From the NCBI RefSeq assembly GCF_023100905.1, contig NZ_CP064686.1:6200001-6264000 (forward strand): a stretch of DNA of 64,000 nt, written 5' to 3'. Shown here one piece after another: positions 34,049-42,610 of the stretch. Under the pieces are notes generated by a model. That model searched no databases, had not been told where the DNA came from, and saw only the letters and a list, made by a program, of their open reading frames with translations. Origin of the DNA: Bradyrhizobium sp. 4. GTDB lineage: Bacteria > Pseudomonadota > Alphaproteobacteria > Rhizobiales > Xanthobacteraceae. A program made the translations under genes and the position numbers. The stretch's first letter is position 1, and each line of letters begins with the position of its first letter.

Positions 34049-34488
34049 TGAATCACCAACGTCTCAATGATCAATTCGCGGATCTTGCCCGAGGAGCGGA
34101 TATTGGCGCGTTCGGTCAGGTCGTCGCGCAGGTGCTGAAGCCCGCGCGATCCCTCGAACTGCGCCACCGTCGCCGACCGCAGATAGGTGACGATGTCCTC
34201 GCTGATATGGGCCGCCAGGATGCCGGCATCCTCGTCACTCATGCTGTCGGTCACCATGGAGGCTTCGATGCGGGCCCAGTTGTTGGCCGGCGCGCCGAGA
34301 TTGGTCACGATCGGCGACAGCTTCCTGAGCCGCGCGCTGCCGGCGTAGCTCGAGGCAAGAGGCGGCGGCGTGGCGGTTTTCTTCGCATCGGCGACGCGCT
34401 CGGCGGCCGCAAACAGATGCAGGCCGGCAAGCCCGCCCGCGCCGATCGCGATCAGGGTCAGCACCACGATGGCCGCAATCAGGCGCAT
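34045..34488 (-). CDS. fliL: flagellar basal body-associated protein FliL
   Basis: 147 residues: one N-terminal membrane helix (IAAIVVLTLIAIGAGGLAGLHLF) and a periplasmic domain with SPIVTNLGAPANNWARIEASMV, SEDIVTYLRSATVAQFEGSRGLQHLRDDLTERA and the terminal strand IRELIIETLVIQ. FliL surrounds the stator and stabilises its active state. It overlaps fliP by four bases and follows flgH after 42 bases. Confidence 0.9.
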   Translation of the reverse strand: MRLIAAIVVLTLIAIGAGGLAGLHLFAAAERVADAKKTATPPPLASSYAGSARLRKLSPIVTNLGAPANNWARIEASMVTDSMSDEDAGILAAHISEDIVTYLRSATVAQFEGSRGLQHLRDDLTERANIRSSGKIRELIIETLVIQ

Positions 34489-34530
34489 GATGTCCCCTGC
34501 CCTCGTGACGCGGCCCGACGGTCGCGCATC

Positions 34531-35226
34531 TCAGAACGGTGCCACGGCGTCATAGATCCGATGTCCCCATCCAGGCTGCTGCACGTCCGAGAGATTTCCC
34601 CGGCCGCCGTAGGCCACGCGCGCCTCGGCGATCTTCTCGTAGGAGATCGTGTTGGTTCGCGAGATATCGCGTGGACGCACGATGCCGCCGACGTTGAGCA
34701 CACGCATTTCCGTGTTGACCTTGAACTCCTGCGAGCCGCTGATCATCATATTTCCGTTCGGCAACACGTCGGTTACGATGGCTGCGATCGACAGTTTGAT
34801 ATCCTCTGCGCGGTCGATTTGGCCGTTGCCCTTGATCTGGGTGTTAGTGTTGAGGTTGGCGCTCGTCGAGCCCTTGTCCTGCCATCCCGCGACGTCCATC
34901 AGCCAGTCGAGGCCGAACTTGATCTGCGAATCGCGCGAGCGACCAGTCTTGTTGTCGAGCTTGGCCTTGTCCTGCATCGAGATGATCACCGTCACTACGT
35001 CGCCGACGCGCCGGGCGCGAGGATCGCGGTAGAGGTCGGTGCCGTCGTCCCAGGTCGAGCGATAGCTGACGGGCGAGTGCATGCGGGGCGTCACGGGAAT
35101 CGGATCGGCCTGCGTCCTCAGGCCGCTCCCGACCGGCGACAATCGCGGGCCAGTCAGGACCTCGGCCGGATCAGTGACGCATCCCGCAAGCGACAACAGC
35201 GACAGGATGAGGATCAGATTCTTCAT
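34531..35226 (-). CDS. flgH: flagellar L-ring lipoprotein FlgH
   Basis: 231 residues with a lipoprotein signal (LSLLSLAGC, lipidated C16). The family motifs are SYRSTWDDGTDLYRDPRARRVGDVVTVII, NTQIKGNGQIDRAEDIKLSIAAIVTDVLPNGNM and the conserved end GIVRPRDISRTNTISYEKIAEARVAYGGRG. It forms the outer-membrane bushing of the rod. It begins directly against the motE stop codon. Confidence 0.94.
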   Translation of the reverse strand: MKNLILILSLLSLAGCVTDPAEVLTGPRLSPVGSGLRTQADPIPVTPRMHSPVSYRSTWDDGTDLYRDPRARRVGDVVTVIISMQDKAKLDNKTGRSRDSQIKFGLDWLMDVAGWQDKGSTSANLNTNTQIKGNGQIDRAEDIKLSIAAIVTDVLPNGNMMISGSQEFKVNTEMRVLNVGGIVRPRDISRTNTISYEKIAEARVAYGGRGNLSDVQQPGWGHRIYDAVAPF

Positions 35227-35985
35227 CTATTTGGTCTTTCCGTCATCCACGCGACGCATCCCGCCGAGCAGATCGGCGAGGTGCGCCGCGCGCCCCGTCT
35301 CCATCTCGTTGAAGATTGCGCTCGAGCTCCTCGGGCTGAGCTTTGCGAGCACGGCCGCAGCCGTCTCGTCCGCCATTCCGGCGATCTGGGTTGCGGCGGC
35401 GTCCGGCTTCATGCGCGAGTAGATCTCGACGACGCTCGCTTCGGCCTTCTTCAGGAAGTCGTCGCGCAACGCCATCCACTTCTCATATTCAGCGCGTTTG
35501 GCCTCGACCTCGGCGATCCGCTCGCGGAGCTGGTTCTCGGCCTTCTCCAGCTCCTTGAGCTGCCAGGCCAGCCTTGCATCGACCGCGGGGTCGGCGACAT
35601 TGCTGCAGAACAGAGCGACTTCGTTGTCCGCGGTTGCAGCGGCCTGGGGCGGCACCGGCTTCGGCGGCGCCGTGACGCTACCGGGCTTGGCGGGTCGCGG
35701 CGCGGCTGTGGGCGCCGGCGCGGGCTTCTCGGAGGCCGGCACGGCACCCGTGGTCGCGGGTCCCGAATCTTCGGCTGCCCACGCCGTCGCCCGCATCGAC
35801 GCATTGTCGCTCGGGATCGATGAGATCGGCTTCTGCGGGCCAGGCGCGCGGGCGCGCGCGAAGGACAGCAGATTGAGCGGCTTCGACGGCTTGGCCTCAT
35901 CCAGCGCCAGAACGGGCGAAGCGCTCGCGAGCGCGGAGGCCGCGACCAGGAGGAGGAGTTTGGCTTTATGATCCAGCTTCAACAT
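35227..35985 (-). CDS. motE: motility chaperone MotE (MotC-specific)
   Basis: 252 residues from the ATG at 35985; a further in-frame start exists at 36018. A signal peptide (LLLLVAASALASASPVLA) leads to a Pro/Ala linker. A coiled-coil segment follows (VDARLAWQLKELEKAENQLRERIAEVEAKRAEYEKWM), then a small MgtE-N-like domain (YSRMKPDAAATQIAGM, AAAVLAKLSPRSSSAIFNEM). This architecture is that of MotE, described in Sinorhizobium as a periplasmic chaperone for MotC. The pairing with motC in the same island supports the call. Confidence 0.83.
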   Translation of the reverse strand: MLKLDHKAKLLLLVAASALASASPVLALDEAKPSKPLNLLSFARARAPGPQKPISSIPSDNASMRATAWAAEDSGPATTGAVPASEKPAPAPTAAPRPAKPGSVTAPPKPVPPQAAATADNEVALFCSNVADPAVDARLAWQLKELEKAENQLRERIAEVEAKRAEYEKWMALRDDFLKKAEASVVEIYSRMKPDAAATQIAGMADETAAAVLAKLSPRSSSAIFNEMETGRAAHLADLLGGMRRVDDGKTK

Positions 35986-36049
35986 CGGTCCGCGTGCGAT
36001 TCTCGGTCGAGAGAGCATTGAGCGACCAAGCTTGCACGGCGCTTACGCG

Positions 36050-37180
36050 TCATTGCACGATGACATCCGCCTGGAGGGCGCCGGCCGTCTTGATCGCCTG
36101 GAGGATCGCGATGATGCCGGATGGTTTCAGGCCGATCTGGTTCAGGCCGCGCACCAGGCGCTGGAGATCGACGCCGCTCAGGATCGCCACCTGCGATCCG
36201 GCCTCGTTGGCCTCGACCACGGTCTGGGGCACGACCACCGTCTGCCCTTTCGAGAAGGGTGCCGGTTGCGACACCACGGGAAGCTCGGTGACGCGGACCG
36301 TCAGATTGCCGTGCGTCACGGCAACGGTCGATATCCGTACGTCGCGTCCGATCACCACCGTGCCGGTACGCTCGTTGATCACCACCCGCGCCGGCGTGTC
36401 CGGCTCGACCGTCAGCTCGCCGATTTCGGCGAGAAAGCGGACCGGGCCGATGTGGCGCGGCTTCGACAGCACGATGGTGCGGTAGTCGCGCTCGAAGGCG
36501 ATCTGCGCGCGGTAGCGTCCGCCCGCGTAGCGATTGATGGCGTCGAGGATTCGCGTTGCGGTGACGAAGTCGGGGTTCTTGAGCTCCAACACAAGATACT
36601 CCATTTCATGGAGACTACCCTGCACCTCGCGCTCGACCAGCGCGCCGTTCGGGATTCGGCCCGCGGTCGGCGTGCCCTGGCTGACGTTCTGGGCCTGGCC
36701 TCCGACGCTGTAGCCGGCGACCGTGACCGCGCCTTGCGCCACTGCATAGACCGCGCCGTCCGCCGCGCGCAGCGACGTCATCACCAGGGTGCCGCCGAGC
36801 AGGGAGGTCGCATCGCCGAGCGACGACACGGTCACGTCCATGCGCTCGCCGGCACCGATCGAGGGCTGCAGGTCCGCGGTCACCATCACGGCCGCGACGT
36901 TGCGCGTGCGCAGCGTCGTCGGACGCGGGGGATTGTTGGTGCTGGTGGTCTCGTTCCTGACATTGATGCCCATGTTCTCGAGCATCGATTGCAGGGACTG
37001 CTCCGTGAACGGAGCATTGCGGAGCGTGTCGCCGGTGCCGTTCAGGCCGATGACGAGGCCGTAGCCGACGATCTGGTTTTCGCGCAATCCCTTGATGTCC
37101 GCGATGTCCTTGATGCGGACGGCGGCGTGGGCGCTGGCGGCGAAAACGAGCAGGACGAGCGCAAGCAGGACTCTGGTCAT
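36050..37180 (-). CDS. flgI: flagellar P-ring protein FlgI
   Basis: 376 residues with a signal peptide (cut after SAHAA). The family N-terminus is RIKDIADIKGLRENQIVGYGLVIGLNGTGDTL, with ARNVAAVMVTADL-type and GDATSLLGGTLVMTSLRAADG motifs and the end LVRGLNQIGLKPSGIIAILQAIKTAGALQAD. It forms the ring in the peptidoglycan layer, helped by FlgA, whose gene overlaps it upstream by four bases. Complete. Confidence 0.95.
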   Translation of the reverse strand: MTRVLLALVLLVFAASAHAAVRIKDIADIKGLRENQIVGYGLVIGLNGTGDTLRNAPFTEQSLQSMLENMGINVRNETTSTNNPPRPTTLRTRNVAAVMVTADLQPSIGAGERMDVTVSSLGDATSLLGGTLVMTSLRAADGAVYAVAQGAVTVAGYSVGGQAQNVSQGTPTAGRIPNGALVEREVQGSLHEMEYLVLELKNPDFVTATRILDAINRYAGGRYRAQIAFERDYRTIVLSKPRHIGPVRFLAEIGELTVEPDTPARVVINERTGTVVIGRDVRISTVAVTHGNLTVRVTELPVVSQPAPFSKGQTVVVPQTVVEANEAGSQVAILSGVDLQRLVRGLNQIGLKPSGIIAILQAIKTAGALQADVIVQ

Positions 37181-37653
37181 GACCCGTCCACGACCTTGAC
37201 GGTGCCGTCGGGCTGGACGACACCCCTGATGATCACACCCGTATCGGTGTTTCGTATCGGGATGAGCGCGCCGGGCGCGCCCGACTGCATCGCGGCGCCG
37301 TAGGTCACGATCGACAGGCCGCTGTCTTCGACCACGACCTTGACCATCGCGCCGCGGGCCACCGTCCAGGGATCCTCCACCGAGTTGGTCGGGATCGGCT
37401 GGCCGGGGAGCAGCGCGCGGCGCGCCATGCGGCCGACCAGGACCTGGCGTCCTTCGATGAAAACGGCGACGCCGAGCACGTTCGGCGCAAAGGCGCGCTC
37501 GGTGATCATGTCGTCCCGGATCAGCTCGCCGGCGCGGATCGCGACGGCCGGCACGGGAAGCCGCTTCTCCTCGGCCGCCGCGACTCGCGCGAAGACGAGA
37601 ACCAGCAGCACGGCGGCCAACCCGCGCATGATCGAGCCCATCCTGTTCAACAT
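37177..37653 (-). CDS. flgA: P-ring assembly protein FlgA
   Basis: About 158 residues with a signal peptide (MRGLAAVLLVLVFARVAAA) and the SAF/FlgA domain (LPVPAVAIRAGELIRDDMITERAF, LVGRMARRALLPGQPIPTNSV, GALIPIRNTDTGVIIRGVVQPDGTVKV). FlgA chaperones P-ring formation in the periplasm. The start is uncertain: ATGs at 37653, 37641 and 37629 are all possible, and none has a good ribosome-binding site. The shortest still keeps a complete signal peptide. Confidence 0.88.
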   Translation of the reverse strand: MLNRMGSIMRGLAAVLLVLVFARVAAAEEKRLPVPAVAIRAGELIRDDMITERAFAPNVLGVAVFIEGRQVLVGRMARRALLPGQPIPTNSVEDPWTVARGAMVKVVVEDSGLSIVTYGAAMQSGAPGALIPIRNTDTGVIIRGVVQPDGTVKVVDGS

Positions 37654-37666
37654 GGATACACCGGAA

Positions 37667-38455
37667 CTAGCGCATGCCCTTCGAGACCGTCTGGGCCATT
37701 TCATCCGAGGCCTGGATGACCTTGGCATTCATTTCGTAGGCGCGCTGGGCGGAGATCAACTCGGTGATTTCCTTGACCGGGTCGACGTTCGAGGCTTCGA
37801 GATATTGCTGGTTGATCTTGCCGTAGCCGGAATCGCCGGGCAACCCGACGACCGGCGTGCCGGACGCGGTGGTCTCGCGGTAGAGATTGCTGCCCAGCGG
37901 TTCGAGGCCGGCCTCGTTGGCGAAATTGGCGAGATTGAGCTGGCCGATCTGCCTCGGGTTCACTTCCGTATCCAGCTTGGCAAACACCTGTCCGGTCTGG
38001 TTGACCGTGACCTGAACCGTTCCCTGCGGCACCGTGATTGCGGGATCCAGCAGATAGCCGTCGGTCGTGACGAGCTGGCTGTTGGCGTTGGTGTTGAACG
38101 AGCCCGCGCGGGTATACTGCACCTCGTTATTCGGGCCGAGCACCTGAAACCAGCCGCGGCCGTTGATCGCCATGTCGTAGGGATTGCCGGTCTGCGTGAG
38201 CGCGCCCTGGATGTGCAGCTTGCGGATCGCCGCCGACTTGACGCCGAGGCCGAGATTGGCGCCTTCCGGGATCGGCGACGAGCCGCTGGTGTTGGCAACG
38301 CCCTGCATGCGGTCCATCTGGTAGAACAGATCGGTGAACTCGGCACGCGCCCGCTTGTACGAGGTCGAGTTGATGTTGGCGATGTTGTTCGCGATGACTT
38401 CGATGTTGGTCTGCTGGGCGTTCATGCCCGTGGCCGCGATGGCAAGCGATTTCAC
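37667..38455 (-). CDS. flgG: distal rod protein FlgG
   Basis: 262 residues starting at a GTG. It has the rod-family N-terminus (SLAIAATGMNAQQTNIEVIANNIANINSTSYKRARAEF), GRGWFQVLGPNNEVQYTRAGSFN, and the C-terminal LEASNVDPVKEITELISAQRAYEMNAKVIQASDEM. Length 262 is the family norm for FlgG, distinguishing it from FlgF at 45360. It is the distal rod subunit joined to the hook. Confidence 0.95.
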   Translation of the reverse strand: MKSLAIAATGMNAQQTNIEVIANNIANINSTSYKRARAEFTDLFYQMDRMQGVANTSGSSPIPEGANLGLGVKSAAIRKLHIQGALTQTGNPYDMAINGRGWFQVLGPNNEVQYTRAGSFNTNANSQLVTTDGYLLDPAITVPQGTVQVTVNQTGQVFAKLDTEVNPRQIGQLNLANFANEAGLEPLGSNLYRETTASGTPVVGLPGDSGYGKINQQYLEASNVDPVKEITELISAQRAYEMNAKVIQASDEMAQTVSKGMR

Positions 38456-38470
38456 AGCGTCACTCCTTGA

Positions 38471-38800
38471 TCAGATCGACATCCGAACGACTTCTTGGTA
38501 GGCCTGCACGACCTTGTCGCGAACTGCGACCGCCGTCTGCAAAGCCTGTTCGGCCGACATCAGCGCCTCCACAACGCGCCGCGTCGATTCCTTGCCCTGC
38601 ATCGCCGAGATCGAGGCCGCCTCGCCCGCCTTCAGTGTCCCGATCGCGTCCGTCGTCACCTGCTTCATGACAGATTCGAATCCGACGTCGGCGCCGGACT
38701 GGATCGCGGGTGTCGCCGTCGACGAGATGGCCTGCGCCTCGGTCGCGCGGCTCGCCGCTTGCCCGGCCGAAATCGCTGTGGATGAAATTGCTTCAAGCAT
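38471..38800 (-). CDS. fliE: flagellar hook-basal body protein FliE
   Basis: 109 residues, with FESVMKQVTTDAIGTLKAGEAASISAMQGKESTRRVVEALMSAEQALQTAVAVRDKVVQAYQEVVRMSI, the whole length of the FliE family signature. FliE links the MS ring to the proximal rod. It sits in the standard order flgB-flgC-fliE-flgG, with only two bases to flgC. Confidence 0.94.
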   Translation of the reverse strand: MLEAISSTAISAGQAASRATEAQAISSTATPAIQSGADVGFESVMKQVTTDAIGTLKAGEAASISAMQGKESTRRVVEALMSAEQALQTAVAVRDKVVQAYQEVVRMSI

Positions 38801-38802
38801 TG

Positions 38803-39219
38803 TCAGCTCCTCAGCAGGTCGATGGTCATGCCCAGCATCGACCTCACCTGTTTCACGACCTGCAGATTGGCTTCATAGGACCGGTTGACTTCCCGCATGT
38901 CCGCCATCTCGATCATCATGTTGACGTTCGGCAGCTTGACGTAGCCGGCCTTGTCGGCGGCGGGATGCCCCGGCTCGTACTCCACGCGGTACGGCGTGGT
39001 GTCGACGCCGATTTCCTTGACCTTCGCCAGCTGAGCGCCCGAGGCGCGGTCCATCGCGGCATCGAAGGTGATCGTCTTGCGTTGATAGGGATCGGCGCCG
39101 GCGGAGCGCCCCGTCGACGTCGCGTTGGCGAGATTCTCCGAGACGATGCGCATGCGCGTCGACTGCGCTTCGAGCCCGGAGCTCGCGACCGTCAACGAGG
39201 ATTGCAGTGAGTCCAGCAT
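38803..39219 (-). CDS. flgC: proximal rod protein FlgC
   Basis: 138 residues, N-terminus SLQSSLTVASSGLEAQSTRMRIVSENLANATSTG. The YQRKTITFD core and the C-terminal VNMMIEMADMREVNRSYEANLQVVKQVRSML are typical of FlgC. It is one of the small proximal rod subunits, exported through the flagellar secretion system. It follows flgB after 11 bases. Confidence 0.94.
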   Translation of the reverse strand: MLDSLQSSLTVASSGLEAQSTRMRIVSENLANATSTGRSAGADPYQRKTITFDAAMDRASGAQLAKVKEIGVDTTPYRVEYEPGHPAADKAGYVKLPNVNMMIEMADMREVNRSYEANLQVVKQVRSMLGMTIDLLRS

Positions 39220-39230
39220 GTCAGTTCACC

Positions 39231-39611
39231 TCAGGTCTTCGCGCTCGACAGCAGCATGCGGTGAAACGACCGCACGACCGCCGAGTTCATCGAGTAGTCG
39301 CGACTGACGTCGCTGCCCTTGATCATTTCCCGCTCGAGACTGACGGAGTTGCCGGAGTGAACCACGTCCCAGCTGTCCTTCTTCGCGGTCGCCCGGGTGT
39401 CGCTCTCGGCAGCAGAGAGTTGCATGTGCGACGGCGACGTGGTCGCCAGTCTCACCGGCGTGCTGTCGAGCACCTTGTTGAAGGGCTCGACGTCGCGCGC
39501 CTTGAAGCCCGGCGTGTTGGCGTTAGCGACGTTGGTGGCGATCGTCGATTGGCGGAGCTCGAGGTATCGCGCCTGCGACGATGCGAGTTCGAAGAGATAG
39601 AGCGGTCCCAC
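39231..39611 (-). CDS. flgB: proximal rod protein FlgB
   Basis: 126 residues starting at a GTG. The N-terminus YLFELASSQARYLELRQSTIATNVANANTPGFKARDVEPF carries the rod-family NVANANTPG motif. The C-terminal SRDYSMNSAVVRSFHRMLLSSAKT completes the fold. It opens the rod-gene stretch flgB-flgC-fliE-flgG. The 85-base gap before it may hold a separate promoter. Confidence 0.92.
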   Translation of the reverse strand: MGPLYLFELASSQARYLELRQSTIATNVANANTPGFKARDVEPFNKVLDSTPVRLATTSPSHMQLSAAESDTRATAKKDSWDVVHSGNSVSLEREMIKGSDVSRDYSMNSAVVRSFHRMLLSSAKT

Positions 39612-39696
39612 GGCAGCACCATTCTGGTTCAGACGGGGTAACCTTAGGGTCGCAAGCTTTCGTCAGGCTGATGGAATAGACGCCGTCCTCGGAATT

Positions 39697-40782
39697 CTAC
39701 TGGACCTTCTCGGACCGCGGCGCCTGCTTGGACTGCAGGAAGTAGATGATCTCGGCGACCGGCCGGAAGAACTCCGCCGGAATCACTTGGTCGACCTGAA
39801 CCGCCTCGTAGAGCGCGCGCGCCAGCGCCTTGTTCTCAATCACCGGAATCCGGTTCTGCTCGGCGACTTCGCGGATCTTCAGCGCAATCACGTCCATGCC
39901 CTTCGCCACGACGATCGGCGCCGGATTTTCCTCGCGATTGTAGCGTAGCGCGATCGCGAAGTGCGTCGGGTTCGCAATCACCAGCGTCGCCCGCGATGCG
40001 GAGGCGATCATGCGCTGGCGCGAGCGGTCGCGCGCAAGCGAGCGCAGGCGCGCCTTGATCAGCGGATCGCCTTCGGCCTGCTTGTGCTCGTCCTTGATCT
40101 CCTGCCGCGTCATGCGCAGCTCGCGCCGCCAGTGGAAGCGCGCCCATGCGAGATCGACCGCTACCAGGACGATGGTCGCGATGCAGATCGCCGAGACGAT
40201 TCGCATGGCGATGTTGAGAATCATCTCCGGCAGCGCGACCGGGTCGGTGTACATCGCCTCGAACGCCTTCGCTTCCGACGAGCGCAGCACGAACGCGACG
40301 ACGACGGTGACCGCGGCGAGCTTGAACAGCGACTTGGCGAACTCGACGAGGCCCTGCGATCCAAACAGCCGGCTCCAGCCGCTGAGCGGAGAGATTCGCG
40401 ACAGGTCCGGCGTGATGCGCTGGAGCACCAGGCTGGGAGCATTTTGCAACAGCGAGGCTGCGAGCCCGAACGCCGACAGGGTGACGACCAGCGGCGTCAG
40501 GAACCGCAGTGCCTGAAGCCCGACCACGATGAGCAGATTCTGGGCGTCGGCCCCGGTGCTGAGAGGGAAGCCGTCGGGATCATCGAGAAAGCCCGTCAGC
40601 ATCGGCGTCAATTGCTGAACGCCCTGGCCGATCAGGAACGCCTGGATCACCATCAGCGCAGCCATCGAGGCGAAGATGGAAGCCTCCCGAGAGACCGGGA
40701 TTTTGCCCTGTTCGAGCGCATCGCGGACTTTTTTCTCGGTCGGCTCTTCTGTCTTGCTCTCCTGATCGGTTGTTTCTGCCAT
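39697..40782 (-). CDS. flhB: flagellar export switch protein FlhB
   Basis: 361 residues. The basic N-terminus (ESKTEEPTEKKVRDALEQGKIP) is followed by four membrane segments (about 35-210). The cytosolic domain carries the autocleavage site NPTH at 271-274, followed by FAIALRYN. Cleavage there, with FliK, switches export from hook to filament proteins. The conserved linker DEHKQAEGDP and C-terminal PAEFFRPVAEIIYFLQ are present. It is 14 bases from fliG. Confidence 0.95.
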   Translation of the reverse strand: MAETTDQESKTEEPTEKKVRDALEQGKIPVSREASIFASMAALMVIQAFLIGQGVQQLTPMLTGFLDDPDGFPLSTGADAQNLLIVVGLQALRFLTPLVVTLSAFGLAASLLQNAPSLVLQRITPDLSRISPLSGWSRLFGSQGLVEFAKSLFKLAAVTVVVAFVLRSSEAKAFEAMYTDPVALPEMILNIAMRIVSAICIATIVLVAVDLAWARFHWRRELRMTRQEIKDEHKQAEGDPLIKARLRSLARDRSRQRMIASASRATLVIANPTHFAIALRYNREENPAPIVVAKGMDVIALKIREVAEQNRIPVIENKALARALYEAVQVDQVIPAEFFRPVAEIIYFLQSKQAPRSEKVQ

Positions 40783-40795
40783 GCCCGTTCAGCGG

Positions 40796-41836
40796 TCAGC
40801 GGAAGACCAGCTCATCCTCCTGCTCGGGGTTGAGCTCGATTTCGCCCTTTTCCGCGAGGTCGAGCGCGAGGTCGGTGATCACGCGCCGCGCCTCCAGCAC
40901 GTCGCGCTGGTTCGACGGCTCGCCGATGGCGAGTTCGTGCTCGACGACCCGGCGGACGCGCGAGGCGACCGAGGACAGGATCATCTCGCGGAAGTGCTTG
41001 TCGGTGCCCTTCAGCGCGATGACGATGCGATCGGTCGGCACCTGGTCGAAGATCATGGTGCGCGCCTTCGGCGTCAGGTTGGTGACGTCGTCGAAGGTGA
41101 AGAGCAGCTCCTTCAGCACTTCGGCCGACTTCGGCCGCTTCTCCGACAGGCTCTTGAGCATGTCCTCGATGTGTCCGCGCTCCATCTTGTTGATGATGTC
41201 GGCGACGCGGGCATAGGTGTCCGCGCCGAGGTTGCGGGCGAAGTTCAGCGTCAGATCCTCATGCAGCGTCTTCTCGAGGACCCTCATGGCGTCGTCGACG
41301 ATCGGCTTGAGGCTGAGCACGCGCCGCATCAGCTCGTTGCGCAGGCTCGACGGCAGCTGGCTCATGACCTTGGCGGCGCAGGACGGCTTGACCTTGGACA
41401 GGATGAGCGCCGCGGTCTGCGGATGCTCCTTGGACAGGTAGCTTGCCAGCGAGTTCTCCGACACCGACGAGACGCGATCCCACACGGACCGGCTCGAATT
41501 GCCCAGCAGGTCCGACATGATGGCCGAGACCTGGTCGGCCGGAAGCACGTCGCCGAGCACGGCTTCCAGGCCACCGAGGGTGCCGAGAATGTTGGCGCCC
41601 ATCGAGAATTGCTGGGCGAACTCCTCGACGATCGCTTCGAGTTCCTGCGCCGTGATCGGCCGCAGCTCGGCCGCGGCCTTTGTAACGGTGCGGATATCCT
41701 GCGGCTCGAACTGCGCGAGTACGCTCGCGGCCGCCTGCCGACCCATGGCGAGCAGGAGTGCCGCGACCTTCTCCGTTCCGCCCAGCGTGGCGACGCCTCG
41801 CTGCTTGATGGGAGCCATGCCGACCTGTGCCGCCAT
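40796..41836 (-). CDS. fliG: flagellar motor switch protein FliG
   Basis: 346 residues with the N-, middle- and C-domains of FliG: TEKVAALLLAMGRQAAASVL, HPQTAALILSKVKPSCAAKVMSQLP (with the EHPQ motif), and the torque helix region LTPKARTMIFDQVPTDRIVIALKGTD with charged residues facing MotA. It binds FliF above and FliM/FliN below. It follows fliN by two bases. Confidence 0.94.
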   Translation of the reverse strand: MAAQVGMAPIKQRGVATLGGTEKVAALLLAMGRQAAASVLAQFEPQDIRTVTKAAAELRPITAQELEAIVEEFAQQFSMGANILGTLGGLEAVLGDVLPADQVSAIMSDLLGNSSRSVWDRVSSVSENSLASYLSKEHPQTAALILSKVKPSCAAKVMSQLPSSLRNELMRRVLSLKPIVDDAMRVLEKTLHEDLTLNFARNLGADTYARVADIINKMERGHIEDMLKSLSEKRPKSAEVLKELLFTFDDVTNLTPKARTMIFDQVPTDRIVIALKGTDKHFREMILSSVASRVRRVVEHELAIGEPSNQRDVLEARRVITDLALDLAEKGEIELNPEQEDELVFR

Positions 41837-41838
41837 GG

Positions 41839-42219
41839 TCAGGTATCACCCTGCCCCAACGGGCCGACAATCTCGGTGAGCGAGACGCCGAAGCGGGAAT
41901 TGTCTTCTTCGACCACGACCACCTCGCCGCGGGCGACGACGCGGCCGTTGACCACGACGTCGACGGGTTCGCCGACCCTGTGGTCGAGCGGAACCACCGC
42001 GCCGCGGCCGAGCTTCATCAAATTTGCCACCGGAATGGTCGCCGATCCCAGCACCACCTGCATGGTCACGGGAATGCGCAGGATGGCATCGACATTGGCG
42101 AACTTGCCGGTCTCCTCCGCGGTGCGCGCGGCAATCTCCGCCAACCGCTCCAGCGGAGATGTTTCGGTATGCCCCTCGTCGGCCGCCGATGCTGACTCAT
42201 AGTCGAAGGATTGCGCCAT
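41839..42219 (-). CDS. fliN: flagellar motor switch protein FliN
   Basis: 126 residues. An acidic N-terminus leads to the SpoA/FliN domain (VDAILRIPVTMQVVLGSATIPVANLMKLGRGAVVPLDHRVGEPVDVVVNGRVVARGEVVVVEEDNSRFGVSLTEIV). It forms the lower C-ring with FliM and binds the export ATPase complex. FliN is normally slightly longer, so no domain is missing. A 76-base gap separates it from the next upstream gene. Confidence 0.93.
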   Translation of the reverse strand: MAQSFDYESASAADEGHTETSPLERLAEIAARTAEETGKFANVDAILRIPVTMQVVLGSATIPVANLMKLGRGAVVPLDHRVGEPVDVVVNGRVVARGEVVVVEEDNSRFGVSLTEIVGPLGQGDT

Positions 42220-42295
42220 CTGGTATCGCCTCTTGGTATTTCCGCTCCCGGAGCGCCGTGACGTTCCGATCGTATTTATTCCGCCGGCTTCGGCT

Positions 42296-42610
42296 TCAAT
42301 GCTTGTTCACGTCGGCGCCGCCTGCGGTCGCCGCGGATGCCAGCCCGCTCCTGGCATCAAGCGCCGCGATCGCCTCGTGGGCCTGATCGATCTTCGTGCT
42401 CAGCACGTTGGCGAGCCGTCCGAGATTTGCGGTGGAATCATGCGCCGCGGTGATGACCGTGTCGAAGGCGCCCGCCGTCTCCTGGACGATGGTCGAGAAC
42501 TCGCCCTGGTAGCTGCGCAACCGCGCCAGCTCGCGATGCATCCGGGTCACCCGCATGCTGGTGAAGGCGAGCGCGATCAGCAGCACGGCATCAACGAGAT
42601 AGGATATCAT
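42296..42610 (-). CDS. small membrane/coiled-coil protein between fliM and fliN
   Basis: 104 residues from the ATG at 42610, which lies 20 bases inside fliM. One N-terminal membrane helix (SYLVDAVLLIALAFTSMRV) is followed by a charged helix (RMHRELARLRSYQGEFSTIVQETAGAFDTVITAAHD) and an Ala-rich tail. I recognise it as a conserved alphaproteobacterial flagellar-operon protein of the DUF6468 type, with no assigned function. The overlap with fliM suggests translational coupling. It might help assemble the C-ring or stator, but this is only inferred from position. Confidence 0.75.
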   Translation of the reverse strand: MISYLVDAVLLIALAFTSMRVTRMHRELARLRSYQGEFSTIVQETAGAFDTVITAAHDSTANLGRLANVLSTKIDQAHEAIAALDARSGLASAATAGGADVNKH

